Shown: one piece after another, positions 10,871 to 20,972 of the stretch
Layout: every line of letters starts with the position of its first letter
Numbering within the stretch: position 1 is the stretch's first letter
Source: Sclerurus mexicanus
Lineage: Eukaryota; Chordata; Aves; Passeriformes; Furnariidae
NCBI GenBank assembly: GCA_013396755.1
Contig: VWZF01001696.1
Span: forward strand, 1,219,727-1,283,726
Direction of reading: 5' to 3'
DNA: 64,000 bases
Made by a program: the position numbers and the translations under genes
The notes under the pieces: generated by a model
What the model was told of the DNA's origin: nothing
The model's database searches: none
Seen by the model: only the letters and a program-made list of their open reading frames with translations

Positions 10871-12756
10871 CTTCCTGGTGTTGAACTTTTCTGGATGTGA
10901 CAAGATGGAGGAAACCAAGACTGAAATAGTAGTCTACACCATTGATAGAATCTTTTCTTTCCCTCTTGACAATTCTATTTGATTTCCTTGAGAGCAGATC
11001 CCTGCCCTGTTCTTTCTGGGATGCATTAATCCCTGTGTATGATTTTGGTCCCGTGGCTCAAGAGCAACCTCACAGATTTTCATCAGGCTGCCTGGAGATC
11101 CCCTACCCTTATCTTCTGTATGTCACGGAGCACAGAATTTCAGCAAGTTGACCCTCTATTTAGCCTAATTACTTGGTTTAGACTTTCAGAAAGGCATTGA
11201 GGTTTGATAGGAAGACATAAAAAGAAGTAGTAAATACTTCTTTCCTTAGCAGTGTGTTCAGGAAGATAGCCTCTGTTGATAGTATGTGCCTTATCTCCAA
11301 TTTGCATTTGTTTGACTAATTGCCTGACCATTAGTTCTTCTTACACTTTTCTCCAATAGATCACCACCTATGAAAGTGTCATGGAGGCCCCTCCCAGCCT
11401 TCTCTGTCTGACTAATTAAAATCTGCATCTCTTTAGTCTGGTGGTTTAGGGCAGACACTTAGACTTCTGTGTAAAATGTGGGAAATGAGTTTTGTCTACA
11501 GTCTCCTTTTGAAAGGAAGCTGCCTCTGCCTACAGGGATACATTGGTCTATAAAACAGACTGCTGTACTAATGTTCCCTATTTTATGGGTAGATGAATGT
11601 CACAAATAGCTATTACAGAAACACACATTTATTAAATATCTGCCAGATTTTATGTCTTTAATTTAAAGTAAAGTTACAATGTGTGACTGCATGCACTCCA
11701 GAGTGCTGTGATATACTAGTCTATGACATTATAGAAACACTGGTTTTAGGAATTCCTTTTCAAAAGCCCATCATTTAAATTTACAGTCTAATTATAGGCT
11801 ATAGTTTGAGATAATTGACTCCTCAGGGCACTCTTACCTTCTTTAAAATAAAACAGTGTTAATTCATGTGAAATTGTTTAATAAAAATAAGGGGTTTTTT
11901 GGCTGTTTCAACAGTATTTGCAACAGGGAAGGCTTTCACTGACCTTTTGAAAATGCTCAGAGAGCAAAGGGAATAAGGACAGTTAAGGTAAAATGATTAA
12001 TGAAGCTTGTAAATGGAATATCATCGCATGCAATTGTAAAAAATGCTGCCTTAGGAGAACAGATTTTTGAAGACAACCTGTCACCATTTGTAAAAGTTAT
12101 TATCTTCTCTCACTTTCATATAAACAGCATGTTTGTTCATGTTTTAACATGCCCCTACTGTATGGTTGAACAATTTACAATCAGAGAAAAATTCTAAAAT
12201 AAAATAAAGGCATTACATGAGCCTGCTTCCTAAATGTTCTCCATGTATGTTCTCCTGGGCTGCTTCTTTGCATCAAGAGCATTCAAAAGGGTAGGAGGAG
12301 ACACTGGCTTTCTTGAGCTGGAGCTGCTCAGACAAAGCCAGACAAAACCAGAACAAAACAAACATCAGAATGAGCTTGCTTCAAGCTCATGTTAGAGGTT
12401 TTAATTTCTGTGGGGAAAACAAGAATCCTAAATCCCCTGGCTGAAGCCTGGGCTGTGGATGCATGCCTTCTCCTGGCTGCAGCTCTGCCAAATGCAGTTT
12501 ATCACTGCTTTCCCCATCCAAAATTATCCCTAGTTGCATCTCCTGGTGGACCTGTTCCTTGGGCAGGGGTGGGGATGGGAGGACTAAAACCTGGTTTAGT
12601 CAAAATGAGCAGGTCACCTTGCACAACAGAGAAGGTCTTTGCTAAGTGGATTCATGAAGTCCTCAAGGAAGGTCTGCCTGGCTCTCCAGGAGTTTCAGTG
12701 TGTTTCATCCTGAGTTCAGTGATCTTTCCTTGCAGATAAACTCTGAAAGGCAGATT

Positions 12757-12993
12757 GAACCTGTGTCAGGAGAGATTTAGGTTGGACAGAAGGAAAATGT
12801 TCTTTTCCCAGAGGAGAGTGGGCACTGAGCAGGCTCCCCAGGGCAATGGGCACAGCACCAAGGCTGCCAGAGCTGCAGGAGCCTTTGGACAACTGGACAG
12901 CAAAATGGTGGGATTTTGGGGTGTCCCGTGCAGGGCCAGGAATTGGACTTGATGATCCTTGTGGGTCCCTTCTAACTCAGAATATTCCATGAT
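12757..12993 (+). mobile_element. CR1 LINE 3' tail, plus strand
   Basis: This is a clear CR1 3' end. TGTGTCAGGAGAGATTTAGG is followed by the CCCAGAGGAGAGTGGGCA and CAGGCTCCCCAGGGCAATGG blocks. Then come GGACTTGATGATCCTTGTGG and GGTCCCTTCTAACTCAGAAT, and the copy ends in ATTCCATGATT. It is 5'-truncated with no intact ORF. Confidence 0.87.
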
Positions 12994-13193
12994 TGCCTAT
13001 GTGTCAGATAGGATGCAGTATACCAATCAAAATCAAGGGGCTAAATGTAACAAATAATGCAAAAACCACCTCATTTCTTTAACACAGAGATTTGAGTAAG
13101 GTGGAGGATACAATTTTGCATCCTGATCTCACTGAAGGTAATGATTTCAGTGTCACTGATTTCTGTAAAGGCAAGGGTCTACCTTGGGCTGCC

Positions 13194-13985
13194 TGTGACA
13201 TGCGGAAAAAACCCCACAACTAGGTAGTTGTAGAGAAGGTATGTTTATTCAGCGTTGGGTGCATGGGGGATTTGTCCACCAAAAACATGCACACCTGTCT
13301 GTGCTTACAGGTTTGTTTAAAAACAGTTAAAACATGAATATTCATTATTTCTTTATACATATTCATTATTTTCTTAGAAAAGGCAGGGTTATTCTAAATA
13401 GTTAATTTCCATTTTCTCCACCCTGCGCTCCTCCCATCCGAGTTTGCACAGTGGTTTCCATTTTTCCTGGGCCGGGGTCTTCGGGGGTCTTGGGGATGAA
13501 GATCGTGGGTCTTCCTCGCTGTGTCCTTTTGAACTTGGCTCAAAAAGTAACTCAAACCGGTTTTGCTGGCAACTCAAACCAGCCTAATGAGCAAACCTTT
13601 ATAATTGCCTTACTTTCTTGACATATTTCCTGATTTATCTTAGTTTCTTGAAGCTTCAAGGCCAGGTACTGATAGCAACCATAGCATACTCCCTGTTTTT
13701 ATATTTGTAGTTAATCATGGCCCCAAACATGTAGTCTATCTTCACAGATTCAGCAAAAGCCCTTGCAATTATTTCTATTAACCCTTTCGCGTTAGTTCCC
13801 TATCGATAGATCCTTCTCAGTGTTAGTTCCCTATGTTACATTACATCAGTTCCCTCTTAGTGTTAGTTCTTTAGGTTACATTATATCAGCTCCCTCTTAG
13901 TGTTAGTTTTCTATCAGTTATTGATTCCTTATATCACCTGCAGAGGAAATGTGAACATTCAGCTACACATGGAAACCTGTTACAA
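13194..13985 (-). mobile_element. Probable solitary retroviral LTR, minus strand
   Basis: Read on the minus strand this block has an LTR layout. A U3-like part contains short tandem repeats (13791..13925). A TATA-like box TATAAA follows at 13603..13598, then a GC-rich stretch, and a poly(A) signal AATAAA at 13249..13244 lies close to the end. The left end TGTGACATG or TGCGG (13194 or 13201) fits a TG...CA terminus. I found no gag, pol or env remains next to it, so it would be a solo LTR of an old endogenous retrovirus. I could not find a clean target-site duplication, and the right edge is approximate. Confidence 0.55.
13791..13925. repeat. Tandem repeat of about 40 bp within the LTR U3
   Basis: Units begin with GTTAGTT at 13791, 13822, 13862 and 13902. 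The two central units are 40 bp each and share GGTTACATTA- or TGTTACATTA-like sequence, ATCAG, and CTCCCTCTTAGT or TTCCCTCTTAGT. The first unit is shortened (31 bp) and the last is partial. They lie upstream of the TATA-like box on the minus strand, the usual place of retroviral enhancer repeats. Confidence 0.8.
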
Positions 13986-16900
13986 CTACTCCATTCACTT
14001 GCACTTTGGGGAACCTTCAGCATATTAGCAACAAGAACATAGTGTCATTTTACAGCAATTCATTGCAGTTCTGTGAGATCCATCAGCTGCGGAGAGCTAA
14101 TGTTCTGGGAAAACCGGGGGACAAGTCCTCATTTTCATTCCATTATGGTCTTTCTGCACTGCTTTGTTAGTCCAAAAGGGCCAGGAAACTTGGTAACTGA
14201 GGACTATCTTTGCTGGAGAGGAACTACCATGCATCATTTGTAGCTTGGCTCCTCAGACTTCCACATTTCCCGTAGTATAATTTTGCCATTCCTTCTTTAC
14301 TTCCTGTTTTTTTTCAGAATCTCATTTTTAAAAGTAAATATCTCAAAATCCCATGAAGTCTTAACCATGATGTCCTTACATATTTAGTGTTTTTCCTAAA
14401 AACAGTGCTTTACTTTGTTGGGGTTTTTCAAAGCCCATATGTAGTATTACATATAATGCGATAATACAGTATTTACAGATTTGATTGCATATTTTTTATG
14501 GGTATGTTTAAAATTCATACAGGTATTTTAAAATTAAAATATTTTGAAAAAATAAGTATATATTTCTGAGATAATAGGATAATTCTTTTTTTTTTTTTAA
14601 CAAAGAAGGTTTTCTCCTATTTGGACATTACTTACATGTTCTTATGCCAGTCTTTGAACAAATAGAAACAAAATGTGATACCTTCAAATAGGTATCCCTG
14701 ATCCAAAGCTTATCAAAATTAATGTATATCTTTAGGTTTGATTCACTGAATACTCAACAAAGATTCTTAAGCTATAGTCATTTTATAAGCTCTGGAGATA
14801 GCAACATATTTCAACTACTTGTTTCGACTTCCTGTTTAGAAATTTAATAGAAATTGGTGCTTTTAAGAATGGTATTAATTTGATTTATTTAGAAGGCCAC
14901 TTTTGAATGTCTGTTTATTCAAATGTTGGTATTTTAATGAGTCATACAGATCTGTTCTGAAGAGTGCCTACTTCACTCCATTGTCTATCTGGTGAATGTA
15001 AATAACTAGTTGTAGAATATTGCACAGTCCACATTTGACCAGGTAAATCCTATCCCCTCTGCCTGCAGTAACAGTTCAAGTTGGAAGAGAGTTTGCAAAT
15101 AACATTTTTCACCAAATGAGATGTGTTCAACTACTAGGAAAAAAAGATCTTAATTGCAGTGCAGACCAGATTTTCATAAAGCTCCACCCTTACAGCTCAG
15201 GGCAAGTTTCAGTGCATGGCACACCCATCGTCAGTGTAGTGTAAAAGGTTGTGACACATTCCATCATCAGAAACAACATCGGAGGTGTTATTACTGAGTA
15301 CTTCTGTGAGAGCTTTATATCCTATGCTCTTGTCAGTACTTTCCAGCAAACACAAATTCTTCAGGCTTACATCCAAGCAATGAGTGTGCCCTCCTGCTAC
15401 CATGAATGATCTTCCACCCATCTATTTTTAGTATTCACTGTAATTCTTGTCCACTCACTGTAAGCGATAAAACAGACTTTTTCTTCCTTCCTAGATGAGC
15501 TGCTGAATCACAGTTTCTGCTAGGACCTCATCCAAAGCCTATTGAGATTAATTAAAAGATTTATCCATCCCCTAAATGAGCTCTGTTGCAGGCCTTGAGT
15601 TTACTGATGCATAAGGCAACTGGCTAAGCTTTTGAAGATAGAATGTTGTGCTGGAAGAGACTATAGTGATCTTCTAGTTCAAATTTCCACATAACATAGC
15701 TCTTCAGATTTCCCTGAATTTGCCTCATTTCATGGAAACACACATTGTTTGCACCCCAATCTGGTTGAACACCGGCTGAATCCAGCTGAATATTGGACCA
15801 GCCAAGTTCACTGTCTAATGCTAAAAGCAGGACAAGGCATTGACCATTCAAGTCCTTGCTGTTGTAATTTTTTGTGGAGATTTCCGCCAGTATTTTACTG
15901 AAGGGCTTAGGTTTTTACATTTACTGAACAGTACAGTTATCCACATGTGATATTAGAGAAAAGCGGACTTACTGTGTTTATTTCCAGCCAATCTTCATAC
16001 AATTCCTATAGCTTGCTAATTCTTCTAATTAGGTCCTTCTAATTTACCAAGGCAGAATTTGCTTTCTGGATTCATTAAGGAACCATCCTGATTTTCTGTA
16101 TTTATTTAAACACATTTTTATTTACAATATACTTAGGCTGCAACTCAGAGGTGCAATTTCAGCTGGTATATACATTTGGGCTAGACTTAAACTAAGCTGT
16201 ATAGAAACAGACAACAATATAGGTGCTAGCTGCCTGAGACCACAGCCAGTGCTGTAGGTGACTTTTGCAGCCTTTACAGGCTCTGTTTGTAAGACACCGT
16301 GAAGGATTAGTGAAGTAAGGTTCCTGGGTAGCAGTGAGGGTGGTAAAAGTGGAATTTTCATAATGATGACATATGACAGGTGGGTGTAAAATTGACTCTG
16401 GTAATGCTTGCTTAACTCCAAAATGTGAAAACTGAACAGAGAGAGATTTTTCAGCTAGTTGCTCTGGTTGGCATGCTGGACACAACAACAACCTATTTCA
16501 CCTCCCAAATTGTGTCTCCAGAGTACCCCCTTGACTGGCTTGGAGCAGTTGAAGATTATTAAATCCTCTAATGCTACGTTATACTTCTTCAAAATTATTC
16601 CTAATATGCAGAAGTCAGGTCCAGAACAAATTTCCTTTGCATGGTGATGTTTGTGCACAAATTAATCCCTTGGGTATTTGTCAGAAACAGGCATCTAAAA
16701 TGTACTTAGGCCTGAGACACTGACAAAAGGGTGAAAATAATGTGTAGCCCAGCTAAGGTCTTTTGTTTAGCTAAAACATAGATGTCCTAGCAGTTAATTA
16801 GTACTAATGTGATCTGTTTCTTCTGCCTGTTCTGGATGGAGAGGTATTTTTAGCTGAGAATATCTTGTGCCCTATAACAGAAGTTGGTGGGTATGCAAAA

Positions 16901-17474
16901 GCTTTTCAAATCTAGGTGCCTGTAAGTTTAAATTTGACCGGTTTAGCCCAAACTCATAATGAAACCCCAGTGTAGACAACTGCCAGTGGAAATGATCAGA
17001 TTAACAGAGCACAGTGGAATGTAATACTCCTGTAACTGGCAGGGTTGTGCGAACAATTATGCTGACCCGAAACCCAAGTACAACAGAACAAATAGTTAAG
17101 CTTAACACTTAGTGAGCATGAACTGAGCTTAACTCAGTTCTCTCTAACTGTGCTAATTTTTCAATTACTTATTACTCATTCTTATTCTGTGCAGGGAAAT
17201 GTTCAGAGGAGGCTTGAGATACATGGTGTAGTTCTAGGCATTCACTGGCTATAGAGCTGAAATTGGGTTAAAATTTTCTTGGTTTACTTCTTTTCTGCTC
17301 ATGATCCTCAGTTTTCTTTCTACATATTGTGCTGATAGCCACTTCTGAGGCAGGAGGACTGTGTTGCAAACAGGACAACTGAAACGAGCTGAGTTAGGAG
17401 TAAACCTTTCTCCAGAAAGAACTCTATGGCACAGACTGCAGAGTAGGGTTGGGAGGGCTGCAGACTGCAGAGCT
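13986..17474. other. Intergenic DNA without recognised gene
   Basis: AT-rich sequence with no recognised exon. A stretch near 15615..15730 has weak CR1-like character. The rest holds only short homopolymers and chance ORFs. Confidence 0.5.
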
Positions 17475-17931
17475 GGGAGGTGCTGAGTAGGGAATGGGAG
17501 GGGGAGTTCCTAGAGCTGGCTTTCTTGTGGGAACCATCATACAGGAAAAGTGCTCCCTGTCTAGGTACAGTATTTGCACAGTAGGTACAGTAACATTTGC
17601 AAGCATTTTCACTAATGAACTTTTGGGCAACATTCATGCTAATGAATTAAACAGTGCCAGCAAATGTTCTTGGGACTGGAAGTTTATTGTCTCTACCCTT
17701 AAGTTGACCTTAGCATGGTTTGCCCTAGCCACTAAGTGTTCTCTTGAACAATTCATAGTGCGGTTTGAGGGTTAGCATGAATCATAACTGATGGGAAGTT
17801 TAGATGTGACCACCTTGTTTTGGAGACTGAGAGAGCTGATTAGTGTTGACAGGTATGGTGGAGTGCCAAGTTGGGCTCAGTGTGAGAGACTAGAGAAATG
17901 TGTACTTTGTGTAGCTTTACCATCTGAGGCT

Positions 17932-17932
17932 N
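17932..17932. other. Unresolved base (N) at contig junction
   Basis: The sequence left of the N ends where copy B continues for 354 more bases. The sequence right of it resumes at the equivalent of 19905. The N is therefore a join between contigs with wrong spacing. Confidence 0.85.
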
Positions 17933-18926
17933 GAACACAGTGTTTATGTATATATGATGTATCTGCATCAGATACAATAGATGTTTATATACATAAGATA
18001 CTGTTCATATCTGATTTTAATGAGAACATAAGGTGATGCTTCTGTTCAGGACTATAACTGACTGTATTTTTCCTATGTAACATAATGCAGAGGATGCCAG
18101 TCCAGCACTTCTGAAGACACAGACTGCAAGAACAGGGTAGATTTTCAAAATGGATTACACTTGTGCAGGGATGGAAGAATTTGAATAAATCCAAACATTA
18201 GATGTGCCTAGTCTACACAGTTACAATGAACATGCTAAAGGAACAGAGTCTCACCCAAGCTGCTTCAGTGCACTTTTTGGACTCTGAAAGTCGGTTAAGA
18301 TGCATAAGTAGACATGACCTTATTTTGCAGATATTGGGCACGGACGATAGTCCAGCCAGAGCGACATTACCAATCAGTTCACGTTTAAGTAGCTACGAGG
18401 CTCCTTGAATTTCTGCCAGCACCGTTCTCGCTGCTCAGACCCTGAACCGTTCCCGACTCTCCTCCGAGCCCGAGCCCCACGCCAGCGCGCCTCTGCGGGC
18501 TCTCCAGGTCTCTCCAAGTCGACAACCGGGCAGCGCCCCACAACACACCGCCCTCGGTGGGTGTTTTGTACGGTGTTGTGTTCGTCCGAGAATCCCACCC
18601 ATCAGTTCCTGAGCTGCATCAGCCCGAGGATGCGAAGAATGATGGATGAGGGGAGGTGAAACGCATCTGAGGGGTACCTCTGTGTAGGGAGATGTGTCCC
18701 GCCGCCCCGGCCTCGGGAACGCCCCCGCGGGTGCTGCTGCTGCCTCGGAGCGCGCTTGGCGCTGGGGCAGCGCCGGCCTCTCCTTCCCTCCCTTCCTCCC
18801 TCCCTCCCTTCACTCCCCCGCCCGCGAAGGCGCCTCCCGCCCGGCCCCGGCCCCAGCCCCTGTCCCGGTCCCGGTCCCGGCCCTGCGCACAGCGGCGGAT
18901 TCACCGGGCAGCGCGCACCGAGAGCC

Positions 18927-19000
18927 ATGGCGTGGTGCCCCGGCGATGTCCGCTTCTTCCTCCTCCTCCTCCTCCTCCTCTGCAGCTCCGCGGCCGCCGG
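18927..19000 (+). pseudogene. CD109: Duplicate copy of CD109 exon 1 (probable assembly artefact)
   Basis: This is base-for-base the same as the true first exon at 20899..20972. It has the same Kozak-context ATG, the same seven-Leu signal core, and the same donor GTACGT after GG. It lies in copy A, whose sequence stops 91 bases after the donor at the N at 19093, so no exon 2 follows directly. I treat it as a haplotype duplicate, not a second gene or alternative promoter. If the duplication were real, this would be a second start exon able to splice to 21298. Confidence 0.8.
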
Positions 19001-19092
19001 GTACGTGGGACCGGGGCGGGCGGAGACGCCGCACCTCCCCTGCCTCCCGGCGCAGGGGCTGCGGGACGATTTCCAGGGCTATTCCCGGGGCT

Positions 19093-19093
19093 N
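19093..19093. other. Unresolved base (N) joining duplicate copies
   Basis: On the left the sequence reads GGGGCT and on the right GGGAGG. The unduplicated text at 17472 is GCTGGGAGG, so the junction shows a shared GCT plus one inserted N. This is the seam between the two copies. Confidence 0.85.
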
Positions 19094-19915
19094 GGGAGGT
19101 GCTGAGTAGGGAATGGGAGGGGGAGTTCCTAGAGCTGGCTTTCTTGTGGGAACCATCATACAGGAAAAGTGCTCCCTGTCTAGGTACAGTATTTGCACAG
19201 TAGGTACAGTAACATTTGCAAGCATTTTCACTAATGAACTTTTGGGCAACATTCATGCTAATGAATTAAACAGTGCCAGCAAATGTTCTTGGGACTGGAA
19301 GTTTATTGTCTCTACCCTTAAGTTGACCTTAGCATGGTTTGCCCTAGCCACTAAGTGTTCTCTTGAACAATTCATAGTGCGGTTTGAGGGTTAGCATGAA
19401 TCATAACTGATGGGAAGTTTAGATGTGACCACCTTGTTTTGGAGACTGAGAGAGCTGATTAGTGTTGACAGGTATGGTGGAGTGCCAAGTTGGGCTCAGT
19501 GTGAGAGACTAGAGAAATGTGTACTTTGTGTAGCTTTACCATCTGAGGCTAGGGGCTCGTAATGCAGTGCTACTTGTAAGCTGTTTTTCCCACCAAGAAA
19601 AGGAGTGGCAGTGACTGTTCATCTTCCCTAGCTATTTCTCACATATAACAAGGACTTACTGAAAACAACAGCAAACCTCTCACTTTTTGCCTCTTCATGC
19701 ACCTTTTGCAGGTGAAAGCTGCCAAGACTAATTTTCCAAGCATCAGCTCTGGTTGCTGTACTATCATGCCTGTCCTAGCTTACAGAGGTGGCACCCTCTC
19801 ACCTGCCACTACAAAGACTAGTGCTCCAAAAACAATCAGCAGAGGTATGAAAAATTATAAAAGCAAATTTAAAGTATGTGAAACAACTGCATGGGATACA
19901 ATTAGAACACAGTGT

Positions 19916-19968
19916 TTATGTATATATGATGTATCTGCATCAGATACAATAGATGTTTATATACATAA
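19916..19968. repeat. Nested inverted repeats upstream of CD109
   Basis: The outer arms TTATGTATATA (19916-19926) and TATATACATAA (19958-19968) pair exactly over 11 bp. Inside, TGTATCTG (19930-19937) and CAGATACA (19941-19948) pair over 8 bp around CAT. The same structure occurs at 17944..17996 in copy A. It lies about 0.95 kb upstream of the CD109 ATG. Its role is unknown. Confidence 0.8.
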
Positions 19969-20389
19969 GATACTGTTCATATCTGATTTTAATGAGAACA
20001 TAAGGTGATGCTTCTGTTCAGGACTATAACTGACTGTATTTTTCCTATGTAACATAATGCAGAGGATGCCAGTCCAGCACTTCTGAAGACACAGACTGCA
20101 AGAACAGGGTAGATTTTCAAAATGGATTACACTTGTGCAGGGATGGAAGAATTTGAATAAATCCAAACATTAGATGTGCCTAGTCTACACAGTTACAATG
20201 AACATGCTAAAGGAACAGAGTCTCACCCAAGCTGCTTCAGTGCACTTTTTGGACTCTGAAAGTCGGTTAAGATGCATAAGTAGACATGACCTTATTTTGC
20301 AGATATTGGGCACGGACGATAGTCCAGCCAGAGCGACATTACCAATCAGTTCACGTTTAAGTAGCTACGAGGCTCCTTGAATTTCTGCC

Positions 20390-20898
20390 AGCACCGTTCT
20401 CGCTGCTCAGACCCTGAACCGTTCCCGACTCTCCTCCGAGCCCGAGCCCCACGCCAGCGCGCCTCTGCGGGCTCTCCAGGTCTCTCCAAGTCGACAACCG
20501 GGCAGCGCCCCACAACACACCGCCCTCGGTGGGTGTTTTGTACGGTGTTGTGTTCGTCCGAGAATCCCACCCATCAGTTCCTGAGCTGCATCAGCCCGAG
20601 GATGCGAAGAATGATGGATGAGGGGAGGTGAAACGCATCTGAGGGGTACCTCTGTGTAGGGAGATGTGTCCCGCCGCCCCGGCCTCGGGAACGCCCCCGC
20701 GGGTGCTGCTGCTGCCTCGGAGCGCGCTTGGCGCTGGGGCAGCGCCGGCCTCTCCTTCCCTCCCTTCCTCCCTCCCTCCCTTCACTCCCCCGCCCGCGAA
20801 GGCGCCTCCCGCCCGGCCCCGGCCACAGCCCCTGTCCCGGTCCCGGTCCCGGCCCTGCGCACAGCGGCGGATTCACCGGGCAGCGCGCACCGAGAGCC
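20390..20898 (+). promoter_or_regulatory. CD109: CD109 CpG-rich promoter and 5' UTR
   Basis: The sequence becomes GC- and CpG-rich from about 20390, and this continues through exon 1 to about 21190. There is no TATA box at a sensible distance from the ATG. Features include a pyrimidine tract at about 20749..20791 broken by one A, repeated CCCGGT blocks at about 20836..20852, and several GGCGGG/CCCGCC boxes. The ATG context GAGAGCCATGG is a near-perfect Kozak match. The start site of transcription cannot be placed from sequence alone. Confidence 0.7.
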
Positions 20899-20972
20899 AT
20901 GGCGTGGTGCCCCGGCGATGTCCGCTTCTTCCTCCTCCTCCTCCTCCTCCTCTGCAGCTCCGCGGCCGCCGG
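20899..20972 (+). CDS. CD109: CD109 exon 1: signal peptide
   Basis: It encodes a short charged start (MAWCPGDVRF), a hydrophobic core of two Phe and seven Leu, then CSSAAAG, a good signal-peptidase site. The seven Leu codons (20932..20952) are all CTC, so the core is a trinucleotide repeat. The donor GTACGT follows GG, leaving phase 2, and exon 2 supplies the A of a Gly codon. The start was chosen for its strong Kozak context and the signal peptide directly after it. In-frame upstream ATGs (for example 20728) lie in the GC-rich 5' region and give no signal peptide at the N-terminus. Confidence 0.92.

Larger units (their letters stand above)
9821..12756. other. Intergenic DNA with a hairpin and a T tract
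   Basis: This is AT-rich and holds no recognised gene. It contains the perfect inverted repeat at 10468..10496, a 21-base T run at 10850..10870, and shorter T runs. The ORFs at 12389..12739 and 10942..11151 do not resemble known proteins. Confidence 0.55.
17475..19092. repeat. Tandem duplication copy A (probable assembly duplicate)
   Basis: Bases 17475..17931 match 19094..19550, and 17933..19091 match 19905..21063. Differences are very few: I see four single-base changes, at 18853, 19026, 19036 and 19037. An N at 17932 replaces the 354 bp found at 19551..19904 in copy B, and another N at 19093 joins the copies. This pattern fits an overlapping contig end plus a contained haplotig placed in series, not a biological tandem duplication. 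Confidence 0.92.

Noticed and set aside
12389..12739. 116-codon ORF upstream of a CR1 tail
   Set aside because: No recognisable domain, no splice or promoter context; likely chance ORF.
15615..15730. Possible old CR1 3' end on the minus strand
   Set aside because: The resemblance (GGAAGAGACTATAGTGATCTTC) is short and weak; no neighbouring CR1 blocks are convincing.
18927..19000. A second CD109 first exon as a true tandem gene duplication or alternative promoter
   Set aside because: The copies are nearly identical, both junctions carry an N, and copy A lacks an internal 354 bp. This fits contig overlap and a haplotig better than biology.
18602..19256. Long GC-rich ORFs on both strands around the duplicate promoter (also 20574..21429)
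   Set aside because: They are low-complexity Pro/Arg/Gly/Ala/Ser translations of a CpG island; only the exon 1 frame is real.
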